Positions 26,910-34,405 are shown, numbered from the stretch's first letter. The stretch: DNA of 64,000 bases from Komagataeibacter intermedius TF2 (GCF_000964425.1 NZ_BANF01000027.1:1-64000), one strand, 5' to 3'. Notes: a model not told the origin generated them from the sequence alone. Program-made: numbers and translations.

Positions 26910-28408
26910 GCCGCGCTGTCCTCGCCCTCGACCACATCGCGGAACCACGTTGTCGGGCCGTTGAACAGCATCGGCACCGTCCCGCAATCTCCCTGCCGAT
27001 TTTTGGCGATGATGATCTCCGCCTTCCCTTCGGAAGACCGGATGCGCTCATGCCAGGCATCAACCCGCTGGCTGAAGGCATCCATGCTTTCGGCAGCCTT
27101 CTTGGTCGGTTCGGGGTCGCGCTGGGCGTAGTAGTGATCCCGGTAGAGCAGGAATATCCCGCTGGCGTCCTGTTCCAGATTCCCACTGTCTCGCAGGTCA
27201 GCCATAGTCGGATGTTTGTCGTCGCGCCCTTCCACGCCACGGTTAAGCTGCTGCAGGCCGAGGACCGGAACATTCAGGCTTTTGGCCAGTGCCAGAAGGT
27301 CGCTGCTGATCTCGCTGACCTCGGCATACTTCCCCTGCTTCCTGGTCGTGGGCGTGCCGCGCATCAGGCCGACATAATCCACCACGATCATCCCCAGCCC
27401 TGCTTTTGATCGTGCCATGCGTCGTGCCCGGCCATAGAGCTGCGCCACACTGATGGCCGGACGATCATCCACCACAACCGGAACCTGTTCGGCTGCCTTG
27501 CGGGCCATGAATATCCTGTCCCACTCCCGCTGGTTGAGGGGAACGCGCGGACCTTCTGATCCATCAGGATTACGCAGTCCCGGCTTCGTGCCGGTCAGCA
27601 CCCATCGCAACGGCAGCCGCGAATGGGCCGAGATGATCCGGGCAGATATCGACTTGGCATCCATTTCGCCGGACCAGTAGAGGATCGGCTTCCGGGAAAT
27701 CTTGGCTGCGCGAACGGCGATCCCCACACCCATGCCCGTTTTCCCCATGGATGGGCGCCCGGCCAGGAGGTAGAAACACCCCGGCGCAAGCCCGCTGGTT
27801 TCCTCATCCAGCTTCTGAAATCCGGTGCGCATGCCGATAATACCATCCCCGCGCGCCGCTGCTGCGGATGCTTCCTCCATGGCCTGATCCATTGCGGAAG
27901 TGAGGCTGGTTAGTCGCTGGTCGCCACGATCTTTCCCGAGCGTGAGGAGCGCCTGCTCAAGGTCATCAATGATCTCCTCGGGCGCTGAACCCTCAGCGGA
28001 CATCGCACGGGATTTGGCCATGGCCCCAATGTCAAGCAACTCGCGGCGTAGCCACGCATCGCGGATAGCATGCCCGAAATCCCGGCACGCCATCCATCCC
28101 GGTTGGGACATGAGGATCTGCGTGAGATACGAGAAGCCGCCTACCGCATCCAGTTCGATTGCATTCTCGACGCGGGCTTTCAGCGTGACCGGCGTAGCCT
28201 CCACGCCAGATTGGATAACCTTCTCGATCTCGCCGTACAGCCACCCGTTCACCGAATTGGCAAAATGGCGCTTTTCGAGGAAATCACAGACCAGTTCATA
28301 CCCGCGATTGTTCATCAGGATGCCCCCGAGAACACCCATCTCAGCCTGAATGTTCACCGGTGCGTCTGGCATAATCTCGGCATTGGGCGGGAAGATGATG
28401 CCGTTCAC
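26903..28408 (-). CDS. Replicative DNA helicase DnaB
   Basis: 501 residues. N-terminal domain APVNIQAEMGVLGGILMNNRGYELVCDFLEKRHFA, RecA-like motor with Walker A GRPSMGKT at 217-224, ILYWSGEMDAKSISARIISAH, GMIVVDYVGLMRG (Walker B), LKSLNVPVLGLQQLNRGVEGRDDKHP and LRDSGNLEQDASGIFLLYRDHYY with the arginine-finger region. The phage replaces the host helicase at its own fork; no separate loader is seen, so the upstream initiator probably recruits it. Four-base overlap with the small gene before it. Confidence 0.95.
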   Translation of the reverse strand: MNGIIFPPNAEIMPDAPVNIQAEMGVLGGILMNNRGYELVCDFLEKRHFANSVNGWLYGEIEKVIQSGVEATPVTLKARVENAIELDAVGGFSYLTQILMSQPGWMACRDFGHAIRDAWLRRELLDIGAMAKSRAMSAEGSAPEEIIDDLEQALLTLGKDRGDQRLTSLTSAMDQAMEEASAAAARGDGIIGMRTGFQKLDEETSGLAPGCFYLLAGRPSMGKTGMGVGIAVRAAKISRKPILYWSGEMDAKSISARIISAHSRLPLRWVLTGTKPGLRNPDGSEGPRVPLNQREWDRIFMARKAAEQVPVVVDDRPAISVAQLYGRARRMARSKAGLGMIVVDYVGLMRGTPTTRKQGKYAEVSEISSDLLALAKSLNVPVLGLQQLNRGVEGRDDKHPTMADLRDSGNLEQDASGIFLLYRDHYYAQRDPEPTKKAAESMDAFSQRVDAWHERIRSSEGKAEIIIAKNRQGDCGTVPMLFNGPTTWFRDVVEGEDSAAW

Positions 28409-28620
28409 GCTTCCATCTCCTCAATTTCGATCAGACCCCGCATCGCGTTCAGGGTCGCCACAGCTTCCTCATGCAAACTTTCCGGGTATCCGCCTGTCCG
28501 GATGACCTCGTGGAAAGCCTCGAGCATCTTCTGGCGTGCTTCCCGGAAATGGCGCTCGGCGTACATCGGGGCGAGGTAAAGGCTGATGGACGGCGGAAAG
28601 GGGATGATTTCGGCGCTCAT
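28405..28620 (-). CDS. Hypothetical protein between initiator and DnaB (71 aa)
   Basis: ATG at 28620 overlaps the initiator stop (ATGA). MSAEIIPFPPSISLYLAP then HFREARQKMLEAFHEVIRTGGYPESLHEEAVATLNAMRGL: two amphipathic helices after a Pro-rich start. The IIPFPP beginning is common in small phage and alphaproteobacterial proteins. Placement between initiator and helicase suggests a replication accessory, possibly loader-like, which is inference. Confidence 0.6.
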   Translation of the reverse strand: MSAEIIPFPPSISLYLAPMYAERHFREARQKMLEAFHEVIRTGGYPESLHEEAVATLNAMRGLIEIEEMEA

Positions 28621-29516
28621 GCGACAGAACTCCATTCCTGCTGGAACGCGGTCCAGGACTTCGGCCGGCGCTTATGGCGCATCTCGACCTTGGTATATTC
28701 GAGGTAGGCTGCTTCCATCCGGGCAGCCGCACGGGTCGGCGTAGCCTCGGCCATCTCAGCCACGGCATTGCGGAAATAGCGCAGGGTCTTGGGAGGACCC
28801 TGATCGCGCCGCCGTTCCATCACGGCATTGACGGCCATCAGGACAATCTCGGATGCCGACTGCACGGAGTGCCCCTTGGCGGTCACGTCTGCCAGCCACT
28901 GACGAACTTCACCACCATCGGCTGCGCTAGGCATGAGGCGCGCCAGATCGTATCCGGCTGCGTCCTGAACCTGTTTGACCAGGGGTCGCCACGCCGTGTC
29001 GATCGTCGGTTCCGGCGCGCTTGCTGCGGGCTCTGGTTCCTGATGGTTCCTTTGATGGTTCCTGATGGTTTGTCGGTCATGGTGACCGGTTACGTTGTCA
29101 CCATGACCGGTTACGTGGTCAATTTGACCGGTTACGTGGTCAATTTGACCGGTTACGTTTTCCTGTAGTCGGTCATCATGACCGGTTACATGTCGATTTT
29201 GACCGGTTACGTGGTCAATTTGACCGGTTAGATCGGCCGTCTCAACGGTCATTTCAAAGCCAGATGGCACCTTGAGCAGGTAGCATTTTGCCCTGAAGGA
29301 AAAGCCGACATGCTCGATCAGTGAGGCCTTTTCCAGTTCACAAAGAGCGCGCCGAGCGGTGCGGTCGCTAAGTCCACTTTCGCGGCAGATTGTCTCGAGG
29401 GCAGGCCATGCTTTGAATTGTGCATTTGCCCTGTTGGCCAGCACAATCAGAACCAGCTTTGGCGACGGCGCCAGTCCTTCCTGCATAATCGCCCAGTTGA
29501 TAGCCTTTATGCTCAT
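28617..29516 (-). CDS. Replication initiator, winged-helix (lambda O-like role), with iterons inside the gene
   Basis: 299 residues. N-terminal winged helix (residues about 1-90): SPKLVLIVLANRANAQFKAWPALETICRESGLSDRTARRALCELEKASLI. Residues about 96-150 are a repeat zone made of VTGQIDH units, encoded by the 21-bp iterons at 29083-29231. The rest (DAAGYDLARLMPSAADGGEVRQWLADV) is a helical domain likely to contact DnaB. Gene order initiator-small gene-dnaB matches the O-P layout of lambdoid phages. It is therefore the likely origin-binding protein. Confidence 0.8.
   Translation of the reverse strand: MSIKAINWAIMQEGLAPSPKLVLIVLANRANAQFKAWPALETICRESGLSDRTARRALCELEKASLIEHVGFSFRAKCYLLKVPSGFEMTVETADLTGQIDHVTGQNRHVTGHDDRLQENVTGQIDHVTGQIDHVTGHGDNVTGHHDRQTIRNHQRNHQEPEPAASAPEPTIDTAWRPLVKQVQDAAGYDLARLMPSAADGGEVRQWLADVTAKGHSVQSASEIVLMAVNAVMERRRDQGPPKTLRYFRNAVAEMAEATPTRAAARMEAAYLEYTKVEMRHKRRPKSWTAFQQEWSSVA
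29083..29231. repeat. Iteron array, candidate prophage replication origin
   Basis: Seven copies of TGACCGGTTA(C/G) begin at 29083, 29104, 29125, 29146, 29179, 29200 and 29221. Spacing is 21 bases, two helical turns, except one 33-base step. Full units read TTGACCGGTTACGTGGTCAA with TTGACC/GGTCAA arms. They lie within the initiator gene, as lambda O iterons do. A shorter run of TTTGATGGTTCC-type repeats at about 29040-29070 adjoins on the left. Confidence 0.8.
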
Positions 29517-29520
29517 GACA

Positions 29521-29994
29521 TCACCTCGCCTCGTAAAGAGGGGTCAGTGAAAGCGCGACATGCCTGCCCAATTCTGTCAGGCGGAAATATACGTTCGTAT
29601 CTTCCCAACATGGGGCTTTTCCCGGATGCATAAGGCCCCTATCAACAAGCCCCAACATCGTCTTGTCTTTCGATGACGTGAAGTAATGATCGCGATAACC
29701 AGCTTTCCACGGCTCATATTCATTCAGGCCAAACGCGTGTAGCAAGCACCTCATTTCCTCTTTGGAAAGGGTGTCGGCGATAGGGTCACGATGCGGTAAT
29801 ACCTGGTCCTTCTCGCGCCACCGACGAGCATGGATTTCGATGATCCTTCCGCGCTCGCAATCCATTCCACGCCAGCACATCATCCGGGCCCGTCCGGCAG
29901 TATGGGCGAAGTAAATTCCCTCGCCGTCATAGCCTTCGACTGTGACACGCCACGCTTTCCGCAGGCGGGTGGGGAGATTTGTTGTCGTGCTCAT
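29521..29994 (-). CDS. Hypothetical early phage protein (157 aa)
   Basis: Begins LPTRLRKAWRVTVEGYDGEGIYFAHTAGRARMMCWRGMD, a small beta domain shared in style with the 71-residue protein at 30404-30619 (W.R..G.D..G.YF). The second half (TLSKEEMRCLLHAFGLNEYEPWKAGYRDHYF and LTELGRHVALSL) looks like a winged helix. Coupled by ATGA overlap to the RusA-like gene. Function unknown. Confidence 0.55.
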   Translation of the reverse strand: MSTTTNLPTRLRKAWRVTVEGYDGEGIYFAHTAGRARMMCWRGMDCERGRIIEIHARRWREKDQVLPHRDPIADTLSKEEMRCLLHAFGLNEYEPWKAGYRDHYFTSSKDKTMLGLVDRGLMHPGKAPCWEDTNVYFRLTELGRHVALSLTPLYEAR

Positions 29995-30407
29995 GCCGCC
30001 ACCTCAGTAATCGTAACAACAGTCCGCTGTTCACACAGGCGGCATTTCACGGATCGGACCTCAAGGGTCATGTGCTTGGGAGCGTCATCCACGACGAAGC
30101 CCAGACCGCGCCTGTTCTTCACGCGCTGCCGTGCGCCCGGCGTGCGGACGTTCAGGAGGCACGGCGTCGTCAGGGCATCCACCAGGAACTTCGCGCCGCC
30201 ATACAGGCCGTCTGTGTCCGGCGTGCCGGTCGAATAGCGCTCGATCAGCACATGCGCCCGCTGGAACGGCTCAGAGGGACGCAGATGAAGCGCCGCGTCC
30301 GCGACCGCCCGCGCCATCTTTCGACGCATTCCAGTAAGCGCAAAACGGCTCTGGCCGATGCTGTGGTTGAGCAACGGAAAGGGTTTAGGGAGAGTGAAGG
30401 TGATCAT
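29991..30407 (-). CDS. RusA-like Holliday junction resolvase
   Basis: 138 residues from the ATG at 30407, overlapping the upstream stop (ATGA). FTLPKPFPLLNHSIGQSRFALTG resembles the RusA N-terminus; the active-site area reads TGTPDTDGLYGGAKFLVDAL and GLGFVVDDAPKHM, corresponding to the paired aspartates of RusA. The normal DxDN-K motif is DTDG..AK here. A CRLCEQ element follows near the end. It would resolve branched DNA before packaging. Confidence 0.7.
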   Translation of the reverse strand: MITFTLPKPFPLLNHSIGQSRFALTGMRRKMARAVADAALHLRPSEPFQRAHVLIERYSTGTPDTDGLYGGAKFLVDALTTPCLLNVRTPGARQRVKNRRGLGFVVDDAPKHMTLEVRSVKCRLCEQRTVVTITEVAA

Positions 30408-30619
30408 GCCGCCATCCCCCGTGCCGGGAACGGACACGCGCGATCGCCCGGACCCAGATCCTCGTAACGCAGCCCTGTCAGTCGGACCCTGATCCACTTC
30501 CAGTTTTCCAGCCACAGCCAGTCCCGCGCCTCACGCTCGGACCGGACGTTGAATATCCCCACGAAATATGTGCCGTTCTGGTCGACGCCGGATACGCGGG
30601 TCCATGTGCGGTCAGACAT
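30404..30619 (-). CDS. Hypothetical phage protein (71 aa)
   Basis: TWTRVSGVDQNGTYFVGIFNVRSEREARDWLWLENWKWIRVRLTGL, a small beta-alpha-beta protein rich in Trp. Related in pattern to the beginning of the protein at 29521-29994. Follows the methyltransferase stop by two bases and overlaps the RusA-like start. Not recognised. Confidence 0.5.
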   Translation of the reverse strand: MSDRTWTRVSGVDQNGTYFVGIFNVRSEREARDWLWLENWKWIRVRLTGLRYEDLGPGDRACPFPARGMAA

Positions 30620-31685
30620 TTTCAGCCTCCCGTATTTTCTTGGATTTCGGCGAACGCGCCGATGAATTCTTGGATGAAGGCCGCCGCGACTTGCGGGACG
30701 ATTGCATTGCCCGCACCCCGCAGGAGGCCCACACGGCTGGGAAACCCATCAGCCAAAGGGAGAATTCCGGGTTCAACTGGCCGGAACTTGCCATCCCTAC
30801 ATCCGATCCAGTCAGCATTTGACCAGAAGCTGTGATGCGGATCGGCTGGTCCGCCTTCCATACCTCGCGCCCCAGAAGGCTGTTCGTCGGCACATTCTGG
30901 CACTCCCTGCCGTCTTTGTGGTCGCGGGTTGTCGGAGTGGGCCGCCCCGTCAGGCTGGCGATGTGATTGAGCGACACAGTCGCCTTCGACCCATCCGGTC
31001 TGCGTCCGGTCGGACTGGCATCCTTCGCCATCTGAGACCCGTCCGCATTGCCCTTTGTGGGCGTCGGCCAGCCTGAAAGTTGTGCATCCCTCACCAGACA
31101 TGCACATCCGTGCTTCGTCCCATGCTTGGCTTTCTGACCGCGAGAGCGGCCTGTCGTGTCGTGCGCTTGAGGCGTCGTCCAACCGGACCGCCCCGAAGAA
31201 CAATCTTTTGCGGATATGCGGCGCGCCGATGCCACAAGCTGGTAATACTGCCGCCCCGCAGGCGTAGCCTTCTGCTTCCAGTGCATCGAATAGATCATCG
31301 ATCCATCCGTGCCTAATCGCTGCTTCAACCTGTTCCCCAAAGAGGATTGAAGGACGGCACTCGCGGACAAGATCAAGCCAGACCGGTGCAAGGTGACGCT
31401 CGTCGTCCTTTCCCCGCTGCTGTCCGGCGACAGAGAACGGCTGGCACGGTGGCGATCCCGTCCAGCATGGCAGGCGTTCGTATCCTGCGAGACGCAGGGC
31501 GAGCGGCCATCCGCCAATACCTGCAAAGAAATGGCACTGGTCAAAGTCGTGCACGTCTCCGGCGCGAACATCTCGAATTGACCTGGTATCGACGTGCCCG
31601 GCGGGCAGATGATGTCTGGCGCCGAGTTCGCGCAGCCATGCTGCTGTGGATTTGTCCCACTCGTTGTAGTAGACACGCATGGCAT
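30612..31685 (-). CDS. Overlapping second-frame ORF within the C5 methyltransferase gene
   Basis: 357 residues, beginning five bases before the methyltransferase and running its whole length in another frame. Unusually, the text is protein-like: MIYSMHWKQKATPAGRQYYQ, SGWPTPTKGN, GRPTPTTRDHKDGRE and LNPEFSLWLMGFPAVWASC. From memory, similar text (WPTPTARD and LNPEFS.WLMGFP) is widely present in phage and bacterial methyltransferase loci. It may be a true overlapping gene or reflect past frame exchange. Not demonstrated. Confidence 0.35.
   Translation of the reverse strand: MPCVSTTTSGTNPQQHGCANSAPDIICPPGTSIPGQFEMFAPETCTTLTSAISLQVLADGRSPCVSQDTNACHAGRDRHRASRSLSPDSSGERTTSVTLHRSGLILSASAVLQSSLGNRLKQRLGTDGSMIYSMHWKQKATPAGRQYYQLVASARRISAKDCSSGRSGWTTPQAHDTTGRSRGQKAKHGTKHGCACLVRDAQLSGWPTPTKGNADGSQMAKDASPTGRRPDGSKATVSLNHIASLTGRPTPTTRDHKDGRECQNVPTNSLLGREVWKADQPIRITASGQMLTGSDVGMASSGQLNPEFSLWLMGFPAVWASCGVRAMQSSRKSRRPSSKNSSARSPKSKKIREAENV
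30622..31680 (-). CDS. C5-cytosine DNA methyltransferase
   Basis: 352 residues. Motif I HFFAGIGGW (about 51), motif IV TGSPPCQPFSVAG with the catalytic Cys, motif VI region LFGEQVEAA (GEQV instead of ENV, common in phage enzymes), motif VIII APHIRKRLFF, a variable recognition part of Asp/His/Gln-rich text, and motif IX-X RGAGNAIVPQVAAAFI. It should protect phage DNA from restriction. The whole gene is also open in a second frame (see 30612-31685). Confidence 0.9.
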   Translation of the reverse strand: MRVYYNEWDKSTAAWLRELGARHHLPAGHVDTRSIRDVRAGDVHDFDQCHFFAGIGGWPLALRLAGYERLPCWTGSPPCQPFSVAGQQRGKDDERHLAPVWLDLVRECRPSILFGEQVEAAIRHGWIDDLFDALEAEGYACGAAVLPACGIGAPHIRKRLFFGAVRLDDASSARHDRPLSRSESQAWDEARMCMSGEGCTTFRLADAHKGQCGRVSDGEGCQSDRTQTGWVEGDCVAQSHRQPDGAAHSDNPRPQRRQGVPECADEQPSGARGMEGGPADPHHSFWSNADWIGCRDGKFRPVEPGILPLADGFPSRVGLLRGAGNAIVPQVAAAFIQEFIGAFAEIQENTGG

Positions 31686-31915
31686 CAGACTTCGTCCATC
31701 AGGTAATATTCACGGGGCGGTTGGTGAACCTTGACGCCAGCCGCAAGTAAGACCTCTGGCGTGTAACCTCGCGCCGTTCGTGCATTCCGCTGCCTGCTCA
31801 GGGCCGATTTTGAAATGCCAACCCGATCTGCGAATGCCTGCGCCGTCCCCGCTTTGTTGATCGCGTGGGAAACTATGCGGTGCACATCAATGTCGGTGAG
31901 GGTGTTGCGCTTCAT
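31685..31915 (-). CDS. HTH DNA-binding protein (Cro/XRE-like)
   Basis: 76 residues: DVHRIVSHAINKAGTAQAFADRVGISKSALSRQRNARTARGYTPEVLLAAGV. A helix-turn-helix with AQAFADRVGISKSALSRQ as helices 2-3, similar in type to YdaS/CII-like small regulators. It ends eight bases before the methyltransferase and may regulate the early operon. Confidence 0.75.
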   Translation of the reverse strand: MKRNTLTDIDVHRIVSHAINKAGTAQAFADRVGISKSALSRQRNARTARGYTPEVLLAAGVKVHQPPREYYLMDEV

Positions 31916-32205
31916 TCCCCGCCCCCCCGTTTCATTTCATCGGGCGCGCTGCGCGTGATCTTTACTGAAAGGTCCAAACACGCCCCGATTGCAAACAGAC
32001 GCGTGCTCGCATCCTGCAGGTCGGCACGCAGTTTTTCATTCTCACGCCGAAGCGTTTCATTGTCTGCCCGCAGGCGGCGCATCGTCTCCCAGACTTCCTG
32101 TTGCAGAAAGGCAAAGCCGATCATGCCAACGCGGATTTCGACGTAGCCTTCGCCCTGGTCAAAGCCGAAGCCGCGCCATTTCAGTGTTTGGATTGCTGTA
32201 GGCAT
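31912..32205 (-). CDS. Hypothetical coiled-coil protein (97 aa)
   Basis: From the ATG at 32205, within the end of the upstream gene. QTLKWRGFGFDQGEGYVEIRVGMIGFAFLQQEVWETMRRLRADNETLRRENEKLRADLQD: a beta part then a strong leucine-zipper-like heptad pattern. Four-base overlap with the next gene. Function unknown; perhaps a regulator partner. Confidence 0.5.
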   Translation of the reverse strand: MPTAIQTLKWRGFGFDQGEGYVEIRVGMIGFAFLQQEVWETMRRLRADNETLRRENEKLRADLQDASTRLFAIGACLDLSVKITRSAPDEMKRGGGE

Positions 32206-32498
32206 TTCCTTGTTTCTTCGACCATCTGGCCGACCTCTTTTTCCAGCTCCGGGCAATCCGCCATCAGCACGATCAGGTCATGCATGCGGGGCGCGTTCTT
32301 GCCGTAGAGCCAATTTGTGAAAGCCTTCACCGACCATCCGTGCTTGCGGGAAACCCGTTTGGCGGCATTGCGAACCTCCCCATAACGGTGCTGCATCGAC
32401 CGCTTTACGGCTTCGACGCAGTCTTCGTTCGACACACGTTCTGGGGTGAAATTGGGGGAAAGATTTTCCCGAGATATTTGCATCGTCATGCTCCACAT
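32181..32498 (-). CDS. Phage DNA-binding protein, HTH
   Basis: 105 residues. SNEDCVEAVKRSMQHRYGEVRNAAKRVSRKHGWSVKAFTNWLYGKNAPRMHDLIVLMADCPEL resembles the transcription factor fold of phage early proteins in which a short HTH (GWSVKAFTNWLYGKNAP) is followed by a dimer helix. The start may be M1 or M6. It lies after a gap of about 217 bases in the leftward operon, so it may have its own promoter. Confidence 0.65.
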   Translation of the reverse strand: MWSMTMQISRENLSPNFTPERVSNEDCVEAVKRSMQHRYGEVRNAAKRVSRKHGWSVKAFTNWLYGKNAPRMHDLIVLMADCPELEKEVGQMVEETRKCLQQSKH

Positions 32499-32534
32499 TC
32501 CGAACAGCGATGAACGGAACCGGAGAAAAACTTG

Positions 32535-32711
32535 TTGGAGAAACCACCAATCGAATTGGCGGACGGGATGAAGGCAGGAGACCGCACCCTGTCAATTCCG
32601 CAGATGCTGGTCCTGATGGCGCGGGTATGGGCGGCAACCCATCCCGATGCGCCAGTCGAGGTCCGGCAGGATCTGGCGGCCATGGTGGCCACGGAACTGG
32701 CGGGGCGGTGA
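32535..32711 (+). CDS. Small ORF opposite to the early operon (58 aa)
   Basis: TTG start at 32535 (or 32532), with CGGAG about nine bases upstream. It reads as a helical protein: MKAGDRTLSIPQMLVLMARVWAATHPDAPVEVRQDLAAMVATELAG. It fills most of the gap between two leftward genes and is divergent from the gene at 32181-32498. Its text is more protein-like than the opposite frames. No family recognised; a small regulator is possible. Confidence 0.4.
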   Translation: MEKPPIELADGMKAGDRTLSIPQMLVLMARVWAATHPDAPVEVRQDLAAMVATELAGR

Positions 32712-32715
32712 TGCA

Positions 32716-33405
32716 TCAGACGAAAGCGGCTTCCGCTGCGGCGTGACGGGCTGCGATCTGGCGGTCACGGGCGCGGATTTCAGCGAAGGACAGAAACTTC
32801 TTTTGCTGTTTCTTCCGCTCATTGGCGATAATGCGCCGCTTGCCCTTGTCCCGATTGGAGCATGCCTTGCATGCCAGGCGGTGGCCGGTCATGATTTTAT
32901 CGCCCGGCACGGCATGCTCCGCACCACATTGGCACTGGGTCAACCACATCGCAGTCCTGCCCGCACCGGGAACTGTAGCCGCGATGATAGTCCTCATGCC
33001 GAAGGTCCGGCCAAGAAGATCATCTTCGGTCGCGTGAACGGCACGCGGAAACGCACGCCCGGCCTTCGTCTGCCGTGCAATCTGCACGTACACGGCCTTG
33101 ACGGAACGACCAAGACGGGAAGCTATGTCGGCCGTCTTGGCTCCTTTGTTCCAAAGCTCGCACAGGCGGTCGATGTCAGCACGCTTCCACTGTCGCGCCT
33201 TGGAAGACAGGCCCCGTTCATGCCGCACGCATACATCACACTGGACAGCAGAGCCATTCCGCAGAAGCCGGGATTTTTCCGTATGGGCCGCACCGCATTT
33301 CAGGCAACGGCATTTCCAGTGCGCGCCGCCCGAATAGCATCCAAGATAGTTGATTACTTCAAGATGTCCGAACGTCTGGCCGGTCAGGTCTATCAGGGAT
33401 GCCAT
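32716..33405 (-). CDS. Tandem zinc-ribbon protein with central HTH-like segment
   Basis: 229 residues from the ATG at 33405, within the stop of the previous gene. Two halves share a pattern: LTGQTFGHLEVINYLG...WKCRCLKCGAAH...CDVC and LLGRTFGMRTIIAATV...QCQCGAEH...CKACSN, each a G..FG strand plus C.C..C / C..C ribbon. Between them, WKRADIDRLCELWNKGAKTADIASRLGRSVKAVYVQIARQTK looks like a SANT/GcrA-type HTH. The design suggests a DNA-binding regulator. Confidence 0.65.
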   Translation of the reverse strand: MASLIDLTGQTFGHLEVINYLGCYSGGAHWKCRCLKCGAAHTEKSRLLRNGSAVQCDVCVRHERGLSSKARQWKRADIDRLCELWNKGAKTADIASRLGRSVKAVYVQIARQTKAGRAFPRAVHATEDDLLGRTFGMRTIIAATVPGAGRTAMWLTQCQCGAEHAVPGDKIMTGHRLACKACSNRDKGKRRIIANERKKQQKKFLSFAEIRARDRQIAARHAAAEAAFV

Positions 33406-33614
33406 CACTGCACCCCCATCGTCTGCCGACTGACCACACGTTCGCCAACGCCACGCAGGGAGAGGGTCACGCCATAGCCAACAAATTCTCCGCCTTTGGC
33501 GCGATCGCCATCCACGCAGACCAGTCCGAAGCGGACAAGGGCACGCGCTTCCTGACGACAGCCAGCGAGGCCGAGGCGGCAGAGGGCCGTTGAGAGGGAG
33601 AAGGTTTTGCTCAT
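33405..33614 (-). CDS. Small protein resembling an S4 RNA-binding fold
   Basis: 69 residues. STALCRLGLAGCRQEARALVRFGLVCVDGDRAKGGEFVGYGVTLSL follows the S4 pattern (helix, helix, GLV.VDG strand, then G..V..G..V), found in RNA-binding proteins. Its small size and phage location differ from usual S4 proteins; the assignment is tentative. Overlaps both neighbours. Confidence 0.45.
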   Translation of the reverse strand: MSKTFSLSTALCRLGLAGCRQEARALVRFGLVCVDGDRAKGGEFVGYGVTLSLRGVGERVVSRQTMGVQ

Positions 33615-34018
33615 GCGCGGGCCTCATTGTCACGGACATTGAAAGTAACCAGGGCCGCTCTACCGGCTTCGGTAATATTCGGGACGCACGTCCGTTTCGG
33701 CCTTGCCCACTCGATAGTCACGAGACCCGCCGAACAAAGGAGATCAATCGACTTGATGACAGTCGTTACGGACATGGCGATATCGAATGAAATCTGCCCC
33801 ACGCTGAGGTCTGATATTTTCGACAGGATTCGCAAATCAGTATGGCGGACCAGACGGCCTCCAATCTCGTATTTCGGCTTGAGGTGCATATCCTTCGCCC
33901 ATCTCTGGACATGCTCGAAATTGTCGAAGTTCTCTATGCTGGTCTGGATGCCAAACGGCGTCAGATGGCCGAGGCCCAGATATCCAGACGGCAGAACTGA
34001 AATGACCGGAGTCGCCAT
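33611..34018 (-). CDS. Winged-helix regulator (MarR-like fold)
   Basis: 135 residues. RLVRHTDLRILSKISDLSVGQISFDIAMSVTTVIKSIDLLCSAGLVTIEWARPKRTCVPNITEAGRAAL reads as a winged helix: helix, recognition helix, then a beta wing with the TEAGR C-terminus. The first 50 residues are not assigned. It sits in the early leftward operon downstream of the Cro-like gene, so a role in early control is likely. Confidence 0.65.
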   Translation of the reverse strand: MATPVISVLPSGYLGLGHLTPFGIQTSIENFDNFEHVQRWAKDMHLKPKYEIGGRLVRHTDLRILSKISDLSVGQISFDIAMSVTTVIKSIDLLCSAGLVTIEWARPKRTCVPNITEAGRAALVTFNVRDNEARA

Positions 34019-34019
34019 G

Positions 34020-34193
34020 TCATCGTGCCTTCACTTGCAGGAGTTTGCGGCCAGACACGGAAACCGTGCGGCGCTGTATGGACGGATTGCCCATAGTCTG
34101 GACTTCGGTGATCTTCGCGCCAGGTGCAGGGATGTACCGCCCTTCGGATGCGGAGAAGATGGCGATGGTGGTCCACGTCTTGGTGAGGTTCAC
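34020..34193 (-). CDS. Small early protein (57 aa)
   Basis: GTG at 34193 overlaps the stop of the Cro-like gene (GTGA); the frame ends one base before the start of the winged-helix gene. It reads NLTKTWTTIAIFSASEGRYI then PAPGAKITEVQTMGNPSIQ, followed by RRTVSVSGRKLLQVKAR: short and beta-rich. Not recognised; overlap supports translation. Confidence 0.55.
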   Translation of the reverse strand: MNLTKTWTTIAIFSASEGRYIPAPGAKITEVQTMGNPSIQRRTVSVSGRKLLQVKAR

Positions 34194-34405
34194 CGCGCAC
34201 CCTCCCCTTCGGGGCGCACGACCGTCACGCCTCGGAACAGGTCGGGGCGGAGTTCTTCGCGGGGAATGCTGAATAATGCCTCAATCGTCGGACAGTGATG
34301 AGGCGGTATTTCTCTCCAAAGAATAGGCGTCGAGTGGCGAAGGCGTAATGCTCTTGCCAGCACAGACGGGCCGCCCACGCGGCGCAGAAGTTCTTTCGGT
34401 GTCAT
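34190..34405 (-). CDS. Cro-like repressor (YdaS family)
   Basis: 71 residues from the ATG at 34405. MTPKELLRRVGGPSVLARALRLRHSTPILWREIPPHHCPTIEALFSIPREELRPDLFRG has the YdaS/Cro pattern: GG...LA..L....P...W..IP...CP.IE......ELRPD. First gene of the leftward early operon and divergent from the CI-like gene, which is the place of cro. Operator-like sites lie directly upstream at 34413-34459. Confidence 0.85.
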   Translation of the reverse strand: MTPKELLRRVGGPSVLARALRLRHSTPILWREIPPHHCPTIEALFSIPREELRPDLFRGVTVVRPEGEGAR

